A DNA stretch of 64,000 nucleotides from Strigamia acuminata (lineage: Eukaryota > Arthropoda > Chilopoda > Geophilomorpha > Linotaeniidae). The stretch lies in NCBI GenBank assembly GCA_949358305.1, contig OX442314.1, forward strand, positions 63,931,369-63,995,368. The letters are read 5' to 3'. A program made the translations under genes and the position numbers. Positions within the stretch are counted from its first letter, which is position 1. Each line of letters begins with the position of its first letter. The notes beneath the pieces are model-generated. The model worked only from the letters and a program-made list of their open reading frames with translations. It did not search any database and was not told the DNA's origin. This document shows, in pieces, positions 37,450 through 47,012 of this stretch.

Positions 37450-37634
37450 TACCATCATTCAATGATCCAGGAAGAAACGGTCGCCAAAACTCTTGCTGAG
37501 TTGATCAGCGACAAGACTGGCTCTGCTGAAAGTCGAAATTGGGACCACGTTACGTTTATTTGGCCAGATGCAGAGGACATGTCACTCGATTTCCGTCCAT
37601 TCCAATCCTGCCGATTCGAACCTTTTGGTAAGAT
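37450..37634 (+). CDS. Candidate exon next to the mariner insertion
   Basis: An open plus-strand frame (MIQEETVAKTLAELISD, then NWDHVTFIWPDAEDMSLDF) ends in TTTTG followed by GTAAGA, a good donor. Codon use looks protein-like, but no family is recognised. The opposite strand is also open over most of this stretch. The acceptor side is hidden by the mariner insertion. Confidence 0.25.
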
Positions 37635-37695
37635 GAAATAGAATGTTGATTCTAAATTCGATTCGTTTTCAAGTTTGATTTTCACTGCGCCAGTG

Positions 37696-37894
37696 TTAAA
37701 ACGGGATTAATCTGACTATGTGATTAATCTGACATTCGGATGAACTCAGTCTCATTAAGGAATTCAAAAACGACTGGTATTCTTAGTTGAAATCGACTCC
37801 AGTTGATACTGTTTATTTTGCAAGAGTAGAGCGGTTGCTAGGGATCACCCTAGCACTCCTACGTTATTGATGTACAAATATGATCTTATTGTTT
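37696..37894. repeat. Dispersed repeat, copy 2
   Basis: Diverged direct copy of 4,781-4,968, with the same GTTAAAACGGGATTAATCTG start, the ACGACTGGTATTCTTAG block and the GTTGCTAGGGATCACCCTAG block, plus a small duplication of GATTAATCTGAC. Confidence 0.65.
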
Positions 37895-38028
37895 TGAAAT
37901 TACAATTAAGCCAAATGCTTTTTGAAACACCAATTGACCGTCAGAAATCCTATTTGTAAAAAGGAATGTGCAAATTGAATTTGGCATCAAGACCCTAGTT
38001 AAGACACTGGTTGCGTAGAACAGAACTA

Positions 38029-38159
38029 CCCAGGTAAAAAAAATGTGCAGAATTCTGCAGAAAATTTGCCTGCCGAAAAAATTCTGCAGAAAATCTTTTT
38101 TCTCTGCAGAAAAGGTTAACATTTTTCTGCAGAATTCTGCAGAACCTTTTTCTCCTGGG
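38029..38159. mobile_element. 131-bp palindromic MITE with TA duplication
   Basis: Ends CCCAGG and CCTGGG flanked by TA (38,027-38,028 and 38,160-38,161). Both arms contain CAGAATTCTGCAGAA. It lies in the presumed intron of the lipocalin-like gene. Confidence 0.75.
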
Positions 38160-38279
38160 TAGTCTAGTGCTGTGCGACTTGGTGCAGTTATGACATCAAT
38201 AGTGGTTTGTTGGAGCTTTAATGTAAATCTTCATCTTTTCCATAGAATAGTTTAAAAAATATCATTATACTGTACTTAC

Positions 38280-38428
38280 AATAGTGGAAATCCCATGCTG
38301 ACAGAATTAATGCTTTTATAGTCATTGGTGACTTCTAGTATTTTATCTGTACATCCTACAGACTCGTCGATGTTTACTCCAATTTCAAAATTGGTCATGT
38401 GTGTCAAATGCCAAATTCCAGCCTGAGT
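38280..38428 (-). CDS. Lipocalin-like protein, exon 2
   Basis: Follows TTTTTAG and ends before GTAAGT, so the exon is bounded by good splice signals. It reads in phase from exon 1: TQAGIWHLTHMTNFEIG, then NIDESVGCTDKILEVTND. Together with the end of exon 1 (FDFLK) this gives the lipocalin pattern FD..K..G.W followed by a Cys, closest in style to apolipoprotein D-type members. 149 bases, leaving phase 2. A third exon in the right phase is not visible downstream; several repeats lie in that stretch. Confidence 0.6.
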
Positions 38429-38493
38429 CTAAAAATAAAATAAACAATTTTTTTTCAACTAATTAGAATAAGGATAGATAATAAAAAAATTAC

Positions 38494-38613
38494 CTTCAAG
38501 AAATCGAAATCATCCCACTTTGGTAAATGAATCTCTGGACATGGGCGAAAAACTCCTTCTAAAATAGTGAAATATGTCAAAACAATACCACTAAGAAACA
38601 CAAGCGATTTCAT
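38494..38613 (-). CDS. Lipocalin-like secreted protein, exon 1
   Basis: ATG at 38,613 with A at -3. Forty codons ending AAG before GTAATT, phase 0. Residues 1-~21 are a signal peptide (KSLVFLSGIVLTYFTILEG). The mature start has CPEIHLPKWDDFDFLK, like the CP...FD..K lead-in of apolipoprotein D-type lipocalins, which bind small hydrophobic ligands outside cells. A TTAAATAAAG box lies about 45 bases upstream. The intron to exon 2 is short (65 bp). Family assignment rests on short motifs. Confidence 0.6.
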
Positions 38614-39198
38614 GTTGGTAAGTTAAAAAGTATTTTACTTTATGCAAGGGCTTTATTTAAGTATGCATGAAATTCAACACAAGGATATCAATTCTTCATT
38701 TCATATTCAATTGAAGAAACACAATAGAACATAAAACTAAAAATTCACCCAACACATTTAAATAAAATATTAGTAACCAAAAATCCTAGGCTACTGTTAC
38801 AAACGGTAAACCTACTTAACCATTTTATACAAAGCATTACGTCTGGCGTGGGCTGGTTAAATGAGTGGTTGAACATGTACAGAGTAATAAATAGACTCAA
38901 CACACAAAGTTTCTCAACACATCTACAATTTATTGGGGACTGGACGTACTAGTGTAATCGCCACAGTGATTATTCCGGGCAATGTGCAATAAGTATACGC
39001 AACGTACTGTAAATACTAAACCTACTTCTAAGGTTAACAATATTGCAACTAATAGAGAGTTTGCGGGCATGCCTTTCTCCTTATAAATGGCCATCCTTAT
39101 GACCTTACGGCGTCATAAGCATAAGGATGGACTGTAAGCATAAGAAAAATGGATTTTTATAAAAGTACCTTATACAGTAAAATAAGGCAGCCAATTAC
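38614..39198. other. 5' flank of the lipocalin-like gene
   Basis: AT-rich, with a TTAAATAAA box near 38,655 (minus orientation). A local inverted pair around CCTTATGAC/GTCATAAG lies near 39,092-39,128. No gene. Confidence 0.35.
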
Positions 39199-39612
39199 CG
39201 GGTGGCCCACATAAAAGCGGCCCGACAATACACGGAGGCTTGCGAAGGGCGACTCAAAAAATGTATACATGCACAAAATTAAATATGCATAAATCATTAG
39301 CTGTGGTCAGGGTTGTTTAATTAACGTTTCTAATGCAGTTTTTTCTGCTCTTTCGTTTGGTGTTTAGGTAGTTTTGAACGATCCGAGCTTTCTTTCTCGA
39401 GATATTTGCATTTTTCATTAATTTTTGTCCGAATTTTCTAAATTTGATGGCACTAGTCAGCTTGAATTTTAGATTTTGTGGTAATTTTGTGGATTTCTGC
39501 AGCAGTACCGGTACAGGTATAAGTGCACAGTACTTATAAAAAAAATACCACAATTTGTGGGACTGGTACGGTACCTGTAACACTTTTTTGGTACCAAACG
39601 ACTTTACTTTTG
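39199..39612. repeat. Foldback element, left inverted repeat
   Basis: Begins CGGGTGGCCCACATAAAAGC. It is the inverted copy of 60,286-60,689; I count roughly fifteen differences plus one small gap across about 410 bp. No clear target duplication is visible at the outer ends. Confidence 0.85.
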
Positions 39613-39734
39613 GTGTGTTCTGTGCTTGGGATTGTATCGGATGGAACTGGACATTGTTGGATGGAATTGAACACGAGGCAGTTGTTGTGTGAATATTTGA
39701 ATGAATGGCTTTATTTGCATGAAAGTACAGGTGG

Positions 39735-39738
39735 CGCT
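39735..39738. repeat. Ty3/gypsy target duplication, left
   Basis: CGCT directly before the left LTR; the same 4-mer follows the right LTR at 59,361-59,364. Confidence 0.8.
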
Positions 39739-40245
39739 TGCTGCGATCCGGGTTTTTATCCACTTAATTTCTAATAAATTAAGCAGAAACCGCAGGTGAA
39801 TGCTATAAAAGACTTACAATCGGCGGCCTTAAATTATCTAGGGGTTAAGTTTAAGGAAAAGAAATAAAAAGACAGTTTTAAGTATAAAAATCACAATATA
39901 TATGTTTATTCGGTTTAATACAATAAAATATGATGAAAATGACTAGTTAAAATAATACAATGGCGACAAGTCGCGGAATAATGAGTGTGAAACAAAGGAA
40001 GGGCTTGCAACGACTGTTGCAAGCTACAAAGCGTCAGTAATGGCGCTTAAACAACACAATGTTGTTGAGCGAAGGCAAATGTCTTCGTTTGCTGAACTCA
40101 CGAACGATGGTCGAAGACGATGGTTCTCGTGGGCTCCTTCTACGGCTCGTGCGACGGCTCGGCGGCGGTGGTTGACGGCTGTAGGCGTCCGGCTCTCGTA
40201 CGATGGCGGTGGCTGTCGTTCGCGCGGCAGCGACGGCGATGGTTC
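39739..40245 (-). repeat. Ty3/gypsy 3' LTR, left piece
   Basis: Matches the first 507 bases of the intact LTR at 58,390-58,896. It breaks off at GGTTC, where the copia element entered. Confidence 0.95.
40241..40245. repeat. Copia target duplication, left
   Basis: GGTTC; the same 5-mer is at 47,563-47,567, and it occurs once at the matching place of the uninterrupted LTR (58,892-58,896). Confidence 0.95.
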
Positions 40246-40795
40246 TGTAGGTAACTGGTAGCAGAGGAGCGCGCAGTGGTCGGCGAAATGCCGACGAGAA
40301 GCGTGAAATGATAAGCCAAAACAAAATGGCGTCGTGCTTCGTGCACGACGTCGTCGATACGTTCACCGTATCGTTTACCAAATGCGCGCGTCTTAAGGAC
40401 GCTTATGTGCGCGTGAAAAACAGCACTGAATGTGCTTTAATGCAAAGACAATGTGTAAAAACAATAAAACAATTTAATAAGAAAATGATACATTACATTT
40501 GTGGTGAAACCATGGCTAAGCTGTGCAAAACCCATGCATGGCGCCATGTTGGAAAAAGAAGAAGAGTGAGAACACACTCTGGTGGCAATAATTGACATTA
40601 GATGTCAAAACAAAAGAACAAATCATACTGAAAAACATTATGCAGGTATGGAATTACATACGGGACAGCACACAATGTGTGCAAAAGCGAAATATAACGA
40701 ATAAGACATCAAACATCGAAATAACTGATTTGAAATTGAATTATATAAAGTATGAACATTTGATATCGATAATAAATTTGGTCTTAGGACCAACA
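40246..40795 (-). repeat. Copia 3' LTR
   Basis: 550 bp, from CAACA at 40,795 (minus-strand start TGTTGG) to TGTAGG at 40,246. A TATATAA box occurs near 40,742-40,748 in the sense orientation. It matches 47,013-47,562 throughout as far as I can see. Confidence 0.95.
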
Positions 40796-40810
40796 AATCC
40801 CCCCTTCGAT
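40796..40810 (-). other. Copia polypurine tract
   Basis: Sense strand AAGGGGGGATT immediately upstream of the 3' LTR, the primer for plus-strand DNA synthesis. Confidence 0.85.
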
Positions 40811-41001
40811 CTTAAATGTTCAGGGGAAATATAAACGCATACTGGAATTACAGTGTAAACATTAAACAAAATGGAAATCATTAAGTCGAATCACCGAGCC
40901 GGGTACTATAAATGTAAAACTCTACGGAAGCCCGAATATTCCCACTGATCTCGATGACTCTCATAATCGGGAAAAACTAACACAGGAATGTCACGATAAA
41001 G

Positions 41002-44000
41002 TCACAATCGGAAAATCCGAGAAATCAACGATTGTAAACGCTCCGATCCGAGCCACTTCGTGAAGATGTCAGCGACGTTCAGGTCGCCGGGCACTTTTCG
41101 GAGTTCGAAACGTCCCGCCGTATACCACTCCCTGAGCCAGTGATAACGTACACGAATATGTCGAGTTTTCGAAGTTTCGACATCGTTGGAAGTAAACTGT
41201 ATGGCCGAGAGAGCGTCGGAATAAATGACGGGTCGCGATAATCGGTTGAGGATCGGAAACTGAAGATAAACGTGGTCCAGCCAGTAAAGTTCTTTGACGC
41301 ACTCAACAAGGGCGATAAATTCTGCTTCCATTGTTGAGCATGCCACGGTCGACTGTTTACGACAGGACCAGCCGATTGGAATGTTGCCGATGAAAGTAAT
41401 ATAGCCGCCGAAACTCAATGATGTCTCCGGATCGCATGCCCACGAAGCGTCGGTGTAAGCCCACAATTGTGAAGATGTACAGCCGGATAATTCGATGCAA
41501 AAGTGCGCGGTGTTAGCGACGTACTGTAGAACTTGAAGTAATGCTCGAATGTGGGTCTTATTATAGCAGGTGTTGTATTGCGATAAATGGATAACGGAGT
41601 AAAGTATATCGGGGCGTGTCCTCGAAGCCAAGAATAACAGCGATCCGATCAGTGAGCGGTATGGAAAATCTTCCAAATTCTCGGTCGATCCTCTGACGAG
41701 TGTCGTCCCGGGTGTCACGGGAACTTTCACGAGCTTGTTGGTCGAGGTACCGAACTTTTTGATGATCTTCGCAATATAAGCACGTTGGGAAATGAATGTG
41801 CGTCCCATATCACGGATAAACTCGACACCTAACAATTTCGTAATCGGACCGAGATTGACGATTTGGAATTTCGAACTGATGAGTCGGATCAATTGGTCGA
41901 AAACACTGTCGGATGCGTAGAATAAAATAATATCGTCCACGTAGACTAACATGATAGCGGAATTTCCGAAGACGTAAACACAATTACACGCGGGCATTCT
42001 TCGGAATCCGAGGTCTCGAAGCGTTTCGTCCAATTTTTCGAACCATTGTCTTCCCGACTGGTGGAGGCCGTAAAGGGATTTAACGAGTAGCCACACATTG
42101 TTGGGGTTGGAACATGTGGCACCTGCAGGGATCCGCATGTAGACTTTGTGTTTAAGTTCGCCATACAGGTACGCACATTTCACATCTAAGTGTGCATCCT
42201 TCCAACCACGCAACACTACGAGAAGACAGAAGAATAAACGGATTAAGACGAAATTCACCACCGGACTAAAAACTTCATCGTAGTCGACTCCGAGAGTTTG
42301 ACGAAAACCCTGGGCGACTAAACGAGCTCGATATCTGGTGATCGTCCCTGCTGCATCGGTCTTAAGCTTAAAAAGCCATTTGCAGCCAAGAATCGTAGTA
42401 TCCGGTGGTCTTGGAACTTCGAGATAAACTTCTCTTTCGGTAAATGTGTCGAGCTCTTCCTTAATGGCTTCCCGCCACTTCGGAGCATCGGAAAATTTCG
42501 GGATTTCAGCATAGGAAGCTGGTTCCGTTCTACAAAGATGAGCCGCATGGCGAGCACCCGGAATCGTAGGCAATGTGTACTCGATGTTGCTCCAAATAAA
42601 TAAACTGGGGTCATAATCGATGTTGTTGAGCATACAGTATTCATCAACATCCCTCTGAGATCTGAGTCGAATGCCCGGCATCGGAAAATAGTAAACGTCC
42701 GTTTTAATCGATCCCGGAACTTGATCCTTCCGGAGGTGTTCCTCGCGTCTCCAATCACTGCACTCGGAATCTCCCCCAATGGGTCGCCAAATATATGCAG
42801 TATGGCGATCCGTAGCAGGCAAGACTTCAGTCCCGACTATGTGCTGAATTGGAGCAGGAGACATTGGAGTATCGTCAAATACCGACACTGTATGAGAAAG
42901 ATCTGCTCCACGGGTTTTCCGGCGATATGTGATGTATCTCGCTGGAGAACCAGGCGGTGATTGGCGAGGAGACTGCTCTGCAGATGTCCCAGTGAAATCA
43001 GATGTTCTTGGAAGAATGGCTTGGTCATCAAAGTCAGCAATATCGTCATCTGTATCTCCTTCCTGATAGAGGATGGGATACGATTGTGAATGTCCTAGAC
43101 TTGCCGAACTCGGTAATTGCAGTGCACACGCATCCAACAGTAACTGCTCTGGCGTTGTCGGAGGCGGCAATTGGATGACCGGTGTATGAACAGAGTGAGA
43201 TGTCGACACGCCGCTGACATGGCTAGCTCCACCATTATCGGAATCGTCGTCGGAATGATCAGAATGTTCGGAATCGGATCCTCTTGGCCAGTCATGGAAC
43301 TGGACGTTGTCGTTAAACGAAACCGATTGCTGTCCGACATCAGAAAAAGTTTCTTCGGGCCGTTGAGATGCGCCACGAAGAGATTTCCGATATGATTGGC
43401 GTTCATCGATCTTGACGTGAACCGTTTCGTAAACTCGATCTTCTACCGGATTCCAAACTCTATATCCGCGGGTACCAGTCGCGTAACCAACGAGATATCC
43501 CTCCCATGCACGCGGATCTAGTTTCTTGCGGCCTGGCGCGGTGTAATGCACCCAGCATTTGGACCCCATTTTGCGTAGGTGTCGTAAAGACAATGCTCGT
43601 TGTCGCCATAGGATATACGGAATTTGGTTATTCAATCTCGAATGCGGACTTCGGTTCTTCACATACGCGAAAGTAACTGCGAGTTCCGCCCAAAGGTCGT
43701 CCGGGAGTTGAGTTTCGGAGATAAGAGATCGGACACTGTCGGCCATTGTTCGATTTATGCGTTCTGCAGTGCCGTTCATTTGAGGTGATGCAGGATTGGT
43801 CCTCTGCCCTTGGATGCCCTTTTCTTTGAGATAGTTCAAGAATTCATTTGACATGAATTCGCCTCCGCGGTCGGATCTAATCGCTTTCACACGCGTATTC
43901 TGAATTCGTTCAACGCGGGCGACGAAGTCTTTGAATGCCCCAAAGGTTTGCGACTTCTGGGCCAACGGGATAATCCACGTGTAACGTGTGGCATCGTCGA

Positions 44001-45954
44001 TGATGGTGAAAACATAATCCGAGCCGCCCAGTGACGTGAGCGGGGCTGGTCCCCACAAATCCATGTGCAGAAGGTCCAATGGTTTCGATGTACAGGGATT
44101 CGGGTCCGGTTTATGCGAAGCTCTGGTCGATTTAGCAATTCTGCAGTCGTTACACGACAATTCTTGTCGGACTTCAGCTGGTTGCAAACCATAAACCTGG
44201 TCGTTAGCTGCCAGAAGCTTCATCGCATTAGTATGCAGGTGACCGAGACGACTGTGCCATAGACCGGTGGCATCTTTAACCGAAGCAGGATTAGCAATTA
44301 CCTTTTTCTGTGACGGAGGTAAATTGCCAGGAGGAGGGGAAATCGGTAGACATTGCAGAGCATTGGAATAGGATTGTGTGGTCGGATTGACAATGACCGG
44401 TGGGGGAACAGGAGTAAGGACGGGAAAATGTGTAGGATCGGTCAGGTTTGGAATTGGTTGGGCGGGAATTGCTTTCACACTCTCAACCGCTGGCGGATCA
44501 AAACGATAGTCCGTAATTTCCCGTTGCTTTCGTTTCCCTTTAACCGGTTTCGGAACATTGTCGAAATCCACTTCTGTCGTGACCAGTGTTTTGACAGGTT
44601 GAATTGTCGGTGGAGTGGTCGTCGAAACCGTTGTCGAACTGATAGGGGCCGAACACAAACCGTCCAAATAATACAAGCCACCACGTTCCTTTGCACGAAT
44701 GATTGGTAAACGATAGTCCGATTCATAAACATTAACTTCTCCGTTGAAAATGTGGATATGATGTCGCGTTTTATCGATTTTCGACACCGAAATCAAATTG
44801 GCTTCGAAATTCGGTGCATATAGAACGTTGGTCAAATCCAAAACGCAATCTGCATCATCAACTGACGTGAGAAGTTGAACCGTTCCTCGTCCAGTAACTT
44901 GCGATTTGCCTTGCCCCAATTCGATATCGAAAGGCGGAATGTTCGTGAAATCGGTGAATAACGCTCGCACATGGGTCACGTGGTCGGTAGCGCCGCAGTC
45001 AACAATCCACTCATTGGATTGCATAAAGTGGGCAACTGGGCGCTCAACGACTTGCGGTGCACTGCAGAAAAATGTCCCTTTCCGAATTGGACGTGAGCTC
45101 CCTCGAGGACGAGTGTCTTCGACCTTGGCGACGGCGTTCTTATTCCGTCTTCGACTCTTACTTCTCGATGAGCGTTGTACGGAAACCGTCGGCTGATTCG
45201 GATTTTCACGTCGAGGGTGGGGGCACTTATTCGCGTAGTGGCCCATCTGTTCGCAATTAAAACACCGAATAGTTGACAAATCACGAGCACCAGATTTATT
45301 ACGCGGGCGAAACTGTCCTTTTGCAGAAGTATGAGCCGTCGGTGGAGTTGTTCGAAGCAGACCCGCTGATCTTAAACGAGATTGTTCGGATATCAACTGT
45401 TCGGCAACCAAAGTCGGTGTAAATTTGTCATCCGGCCAATGGTAAATTGCGAACGTTGCCTGGGCATACTCAGGTGGCAATCCCTTAAGATACTGATATG
45501 CGTGGTGGTCGGGCGAAGTTTCCTCTTTAACGTCCTTTAATTGCCTAACATAGTGATCGACTCTGGCAATAAAATCCGGCATATCCTCGTTGGGTCCAAT
45601 CTGGAGATTTAAAAACTCCCAACGCATGGCTGCTCTTCTGGCCCGTGAGCTTGGCGCATAAATCTTAGCCAGCGCGTCCCACGCTTCTTTCGGCGTGTTG
45701 CACGTGTCCAACACTGATCGTTTGGGCTCGCTGACTTGGATATAGATGTGACCGAGGGCTTTATCTTTCTTGGTCATGTACCGGTCTTTCTCCTTTTCCG
45801 TCAAGGTAGCTAAATGTTCGGCTTCCTTCTCCTCGGTAACATGCCTCCAAAGGCCCTCGGACTTTAAGAGCATCCGCATCGATCGTTGCCACTGCTCGTA
45901 GTTTCCAACTCCGAGTACGGGAATTTTGCTCGATGAATCTCCGGATTTGTGCAT
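41002..45954 (-). CDS. Ty1/copia Gag-Pol polyprotein
   Basis: One 1,650-codon ORF with no stop or frameshift, encoding everything needed for replication inside virus-like particles. Approximate order: Gag with CCHC knuckle CFNCEQMGHYANKC (~230); aspartic protease DCGATDH (~318; Cys where Ser/Thr is usual); integrase HHCC region starting HSRLGHLH (~564), then the DDE residues in HMDLWGP, IRSDRGGEF and GTAERIN (~628, ~691, ~730); RT with VYVDDI (~1336); RNase H with YTDASWA (~1500) and the copia-type C-terminus KTRHIRVRYHWLREW. Integrase before RT defines the copia order. A long Pro/Ser/Asp-rich linker separates integrase from RT. Gag and Pol share one frame, so Gag excess must be obtained by other means. 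Confidence 0.97.
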   Translation of the reverse strand: MHKSGDSSSKIPVLGVGNYEQWQRSMRMLLKSEGLWRHVTEEKEAEHLATLTEKEKDRYMTKKDKALGHIYIQVSEPKRSVLDTCNTPKEAWDALAKIYAPSSRARRAAMRWEFLNLQIGPNEDMPDFIARVDHYVRQLKDVKEETSPDHHAYQYLKGLPPEYAQATFAIYHWPDDKFTPTLVAEQLISEQSRLRSAGLLRTTPPTAHTSAKGQFRPRNKSGARDLSTIRCFNCEQMGHYANKCPHPRRENPNQPTVSVQRSSRSKSRRRNKNAVAKVEDTRPRGSSRPIRKGTFFCSAPQVVERPVAHFMQSNEWIVDCGATDHVTHVRALFTDFTNIPPFDIELGQGKSQVTGRGTVQLLTSVDDADCVLDLTNVLYAPNFEANLISVSKIDKTRHHIHIFNGEVNVYESDYRLPIIRAKERGGLYYLDGLCSAPISSTTVSTTTPPTIQPVKTLVTTEVDFDNVPKPVKGKRKQREITDYRFDPPAVESVKAIPAQPIPNLTDPTHFPVLTPVPPPVIVNPTTQSYSNALQCLPISPPPGNLPPSQKKVIANPASVKDATGLWHSRLGHLHTNAMKLLAANDQVYGLQPAEVRQELSCNDCRIAKSTRASHKPDPNPCTSKPLDLLHMDLWGPAPLTSLGGSDYVFTIIDDATRYTWIIPLAQKSQTFGAFKDFVARVERIQNTRVKAIRSDRGGEFMSNEFLNYLKEKGIQGQRTNPASPQMNGTAERINRTMADSVRSLISETQLPDDLWAELAVTFAYVKNRSPHSRLNNQIPYILWRQRALSLRHLRKMGSKCWVHYTAPGRKKLDPRAWEGYLVGYATGTRGYRVWNPVEDRVYETVHVKIDERQSYRKSLRGASQRPEETFSDVGQQSVSFNDNVQFHDWPRGSDSEHSDHSDDDSDNGGASHVSGVSTSHSVHTPVIQLPPPTTPEQLLLDACALQLPSSASLGHSQSYPILYQEGDTDDDIADFDDQAILPRTSDFTGTSAEQSPRQSPPGSPARYITYRRKTRGADLSHTVSVFDDTPMSPAPIQHIVGTEVLPATDRHTAYIWRPIGGDSECSDWRREEHLRKDQVPGSIKTDVYYFPMPGIRLRSQRDVDEYCMLNNIDYDPSLFIWSNIEYTLPTIPGARHAAHLCRTEPASYAEIPKFSDAPKWREAIKEELDTFTEREVYLEVPRPPDTTILGCKWLFKLKTDAAGTITRYRARLVAQGFRQTLGVDYDEVFSPVVNFVLIRLFFCLLVVLRGWKDAHLDVKCAYLYGELKHKVYMRIPAGATCSNPNNVWLLVKSLYGLHQSGRQWFEKLDETLRDLGFRRMPACNCVYVFGNSAIMLVYVDDIILFYASDSVFDQLIRLISSKFQIVNLGPITKLLGVEFIRDMGRTFISQRAYIAKIIKKFGTSTNKLVKVPVTPGTTLVRGSTENLEDFPYRSLIGSLLFLASRTRPDILYSVIHLSQYNTCYNKTHIRALLQVLQYVANTAHFCIELSGCTSSQLWAYTDASWACDPETSLSFGGYITFIGNIPIGWSCRKQSTVACSTMEAEFIALVECVKELYWLDHVYLQFPILNRLSRPVIYSDALSAIQFTSNDVETSKTRHIRVRYHWLREWYTAGRFELRKVPGDLNVADIFTKWLGSERLQSLISRIFRL

Positions 45955-46990
45955 CGTGGCGTGGAAAACTCGACACTCCGCGACGAAAACACAGGCTCAG
46001 AGAAATAGTACACACGAGACACCGTAGCACTGCACGAAAACGAAGCACAACACTCGATGCGAAGCACTTTCGAGGCGGAAACCGTCAAATTGGGCAATTC
46101 CTTCTGAAGGAATTCAAAAACCTCCGGTAGCCAGTCTGAGAGGGTCCGATCGGTGCACCTGGGCCCGCGGGAAACCTCACTTGTACCACGACAAGCACTA
46201 CCGGAGAATACGTAATCGCTTGATCGGATTCGATCGAAGGGCGAATACGATGCTAAATGTCCCCCAAAAGCCTTAAATTCTACCTTAAAGTTAACAATGT
46301 AAATCGACAAGAAGGAGAAATAGATGAATCGGTCGCGGGTGCAACTCTCGTGCAAATGAAGGCACGGCGCAGCTTTCTCGAAAAGCTGGAGAAAACGCAA
46401 ATTCGAATTTAAAACCCGAATTCTTCTCGAAAAAAATTCGAGGCTCTTCGTGAAAATGTTCTAAAGATCGGTGATTACGACCGTTCACCGGGGAACTAAG
46501 CCGCCAATAATCTAGTATTGGATTCTCGTTGTATCCGCCGCAACGTGCTAAGCGGAGAAGCGAATCCAAAATGACGAAAAACCTGAAAATAAATTTAAAT
46601 TCGCCGAAATTCGCGAATCCCGCGTGATTTCGGACGAAAATTAGACGAATCGGTGGAAATATAGACAGCCCTGGCTGTCTTGAACGTCGGCGATACGTTG
46701 TGGACGTACGGCGGACAAAAATCGGGCCGAAAATCGATGATACCTGCAAAAATAAAGGAATTTGCCTAGAAATTTGCGAATCCCGCGTGATTTCTGGCAA
46801 AATTAGTCGGCGAATCGTGAGGAAAACGTTGCAGACTCTTGTGGAACGTCGGCGATGCGTATCTGACGTCTCCAGTACGAAAATCGGCTCGAAAATCGTC
46901 GTTTTCTGCAAATAAAAGATTTCGGCGCAAAAATCGCGAATTTCGCGAATATTGCGTCGAAAATTAACGAAATAAATGGCCAACTAGCAA
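45955..46990 (-). other. Copia 5' leader with ~165-bp tandem repeats
   Basis: About 1 kb between primer site and ORF. It contains two full and one partial diverged unit (about 46,600-46,770, 46,771-46,930, then to about 46,980), each with GCGAATCCCGCGTGATTTC or a variant, GAACGTCGGCGAT and an AAAATCGG.CGAAAATCG block. A sense frame without ATG stays open for about 230 codons across the repeats (46,291-46,983), but I do not call it a gene. Confidence 0.6.
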
Positions 46991-47010
46991 GGAACCATCC
47001 TCTGCTACCA
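46991..47010 (-). other. Copia primer-binding site, initiator Met tRNA
   Basis: The plus strand reads GGAACCATCCTCTGCTACCA, the 3' end of animal initiator Met tRNA including CCA, with about one mismatch. The sense RNA is therefore complementary to that tRNA, two bases after the 5' LTR. Full 3'-end priming differs from Drosophila copia itself, which uses an internal tRNA fragment. Confidence 0.9.
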
Positions 47011-47012
47011 AT

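Noticed and set aside
36280-37634. One continuous exon split by the mariner element
   Set aside because: Restoring a single TA at the target leaves the frames on the two sides out of register and gives an immediate stop, and the left frame also has a stop at 36,403.
37455-37685. Minus-strand frame as the third lipocalin exon
   Set aside because: No acceptor gives the phase required by exon 2, and the peptide lacks lipocalin motifs.
39317-39763. 148-codon minus-strand ORF and its partner at 60,309-60,524
   Set aside because: Both come from the two arms of the same inverted repeat and have no start or domain logic.
40040-40381. Arg-rich frames in the gypsy LTR (also at 58,691-58,948)
   Set aside because: They lie in LTR sequence, partly on the antisense strand, and break off at the copia insertion. 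GC-rich composition explains the openness.
46291-46983. 230-codon sense frame in the copia leader as a gene
   Set aside because: No ATG at the start, repetitive content and no known domain. Kept only as part of the leader.
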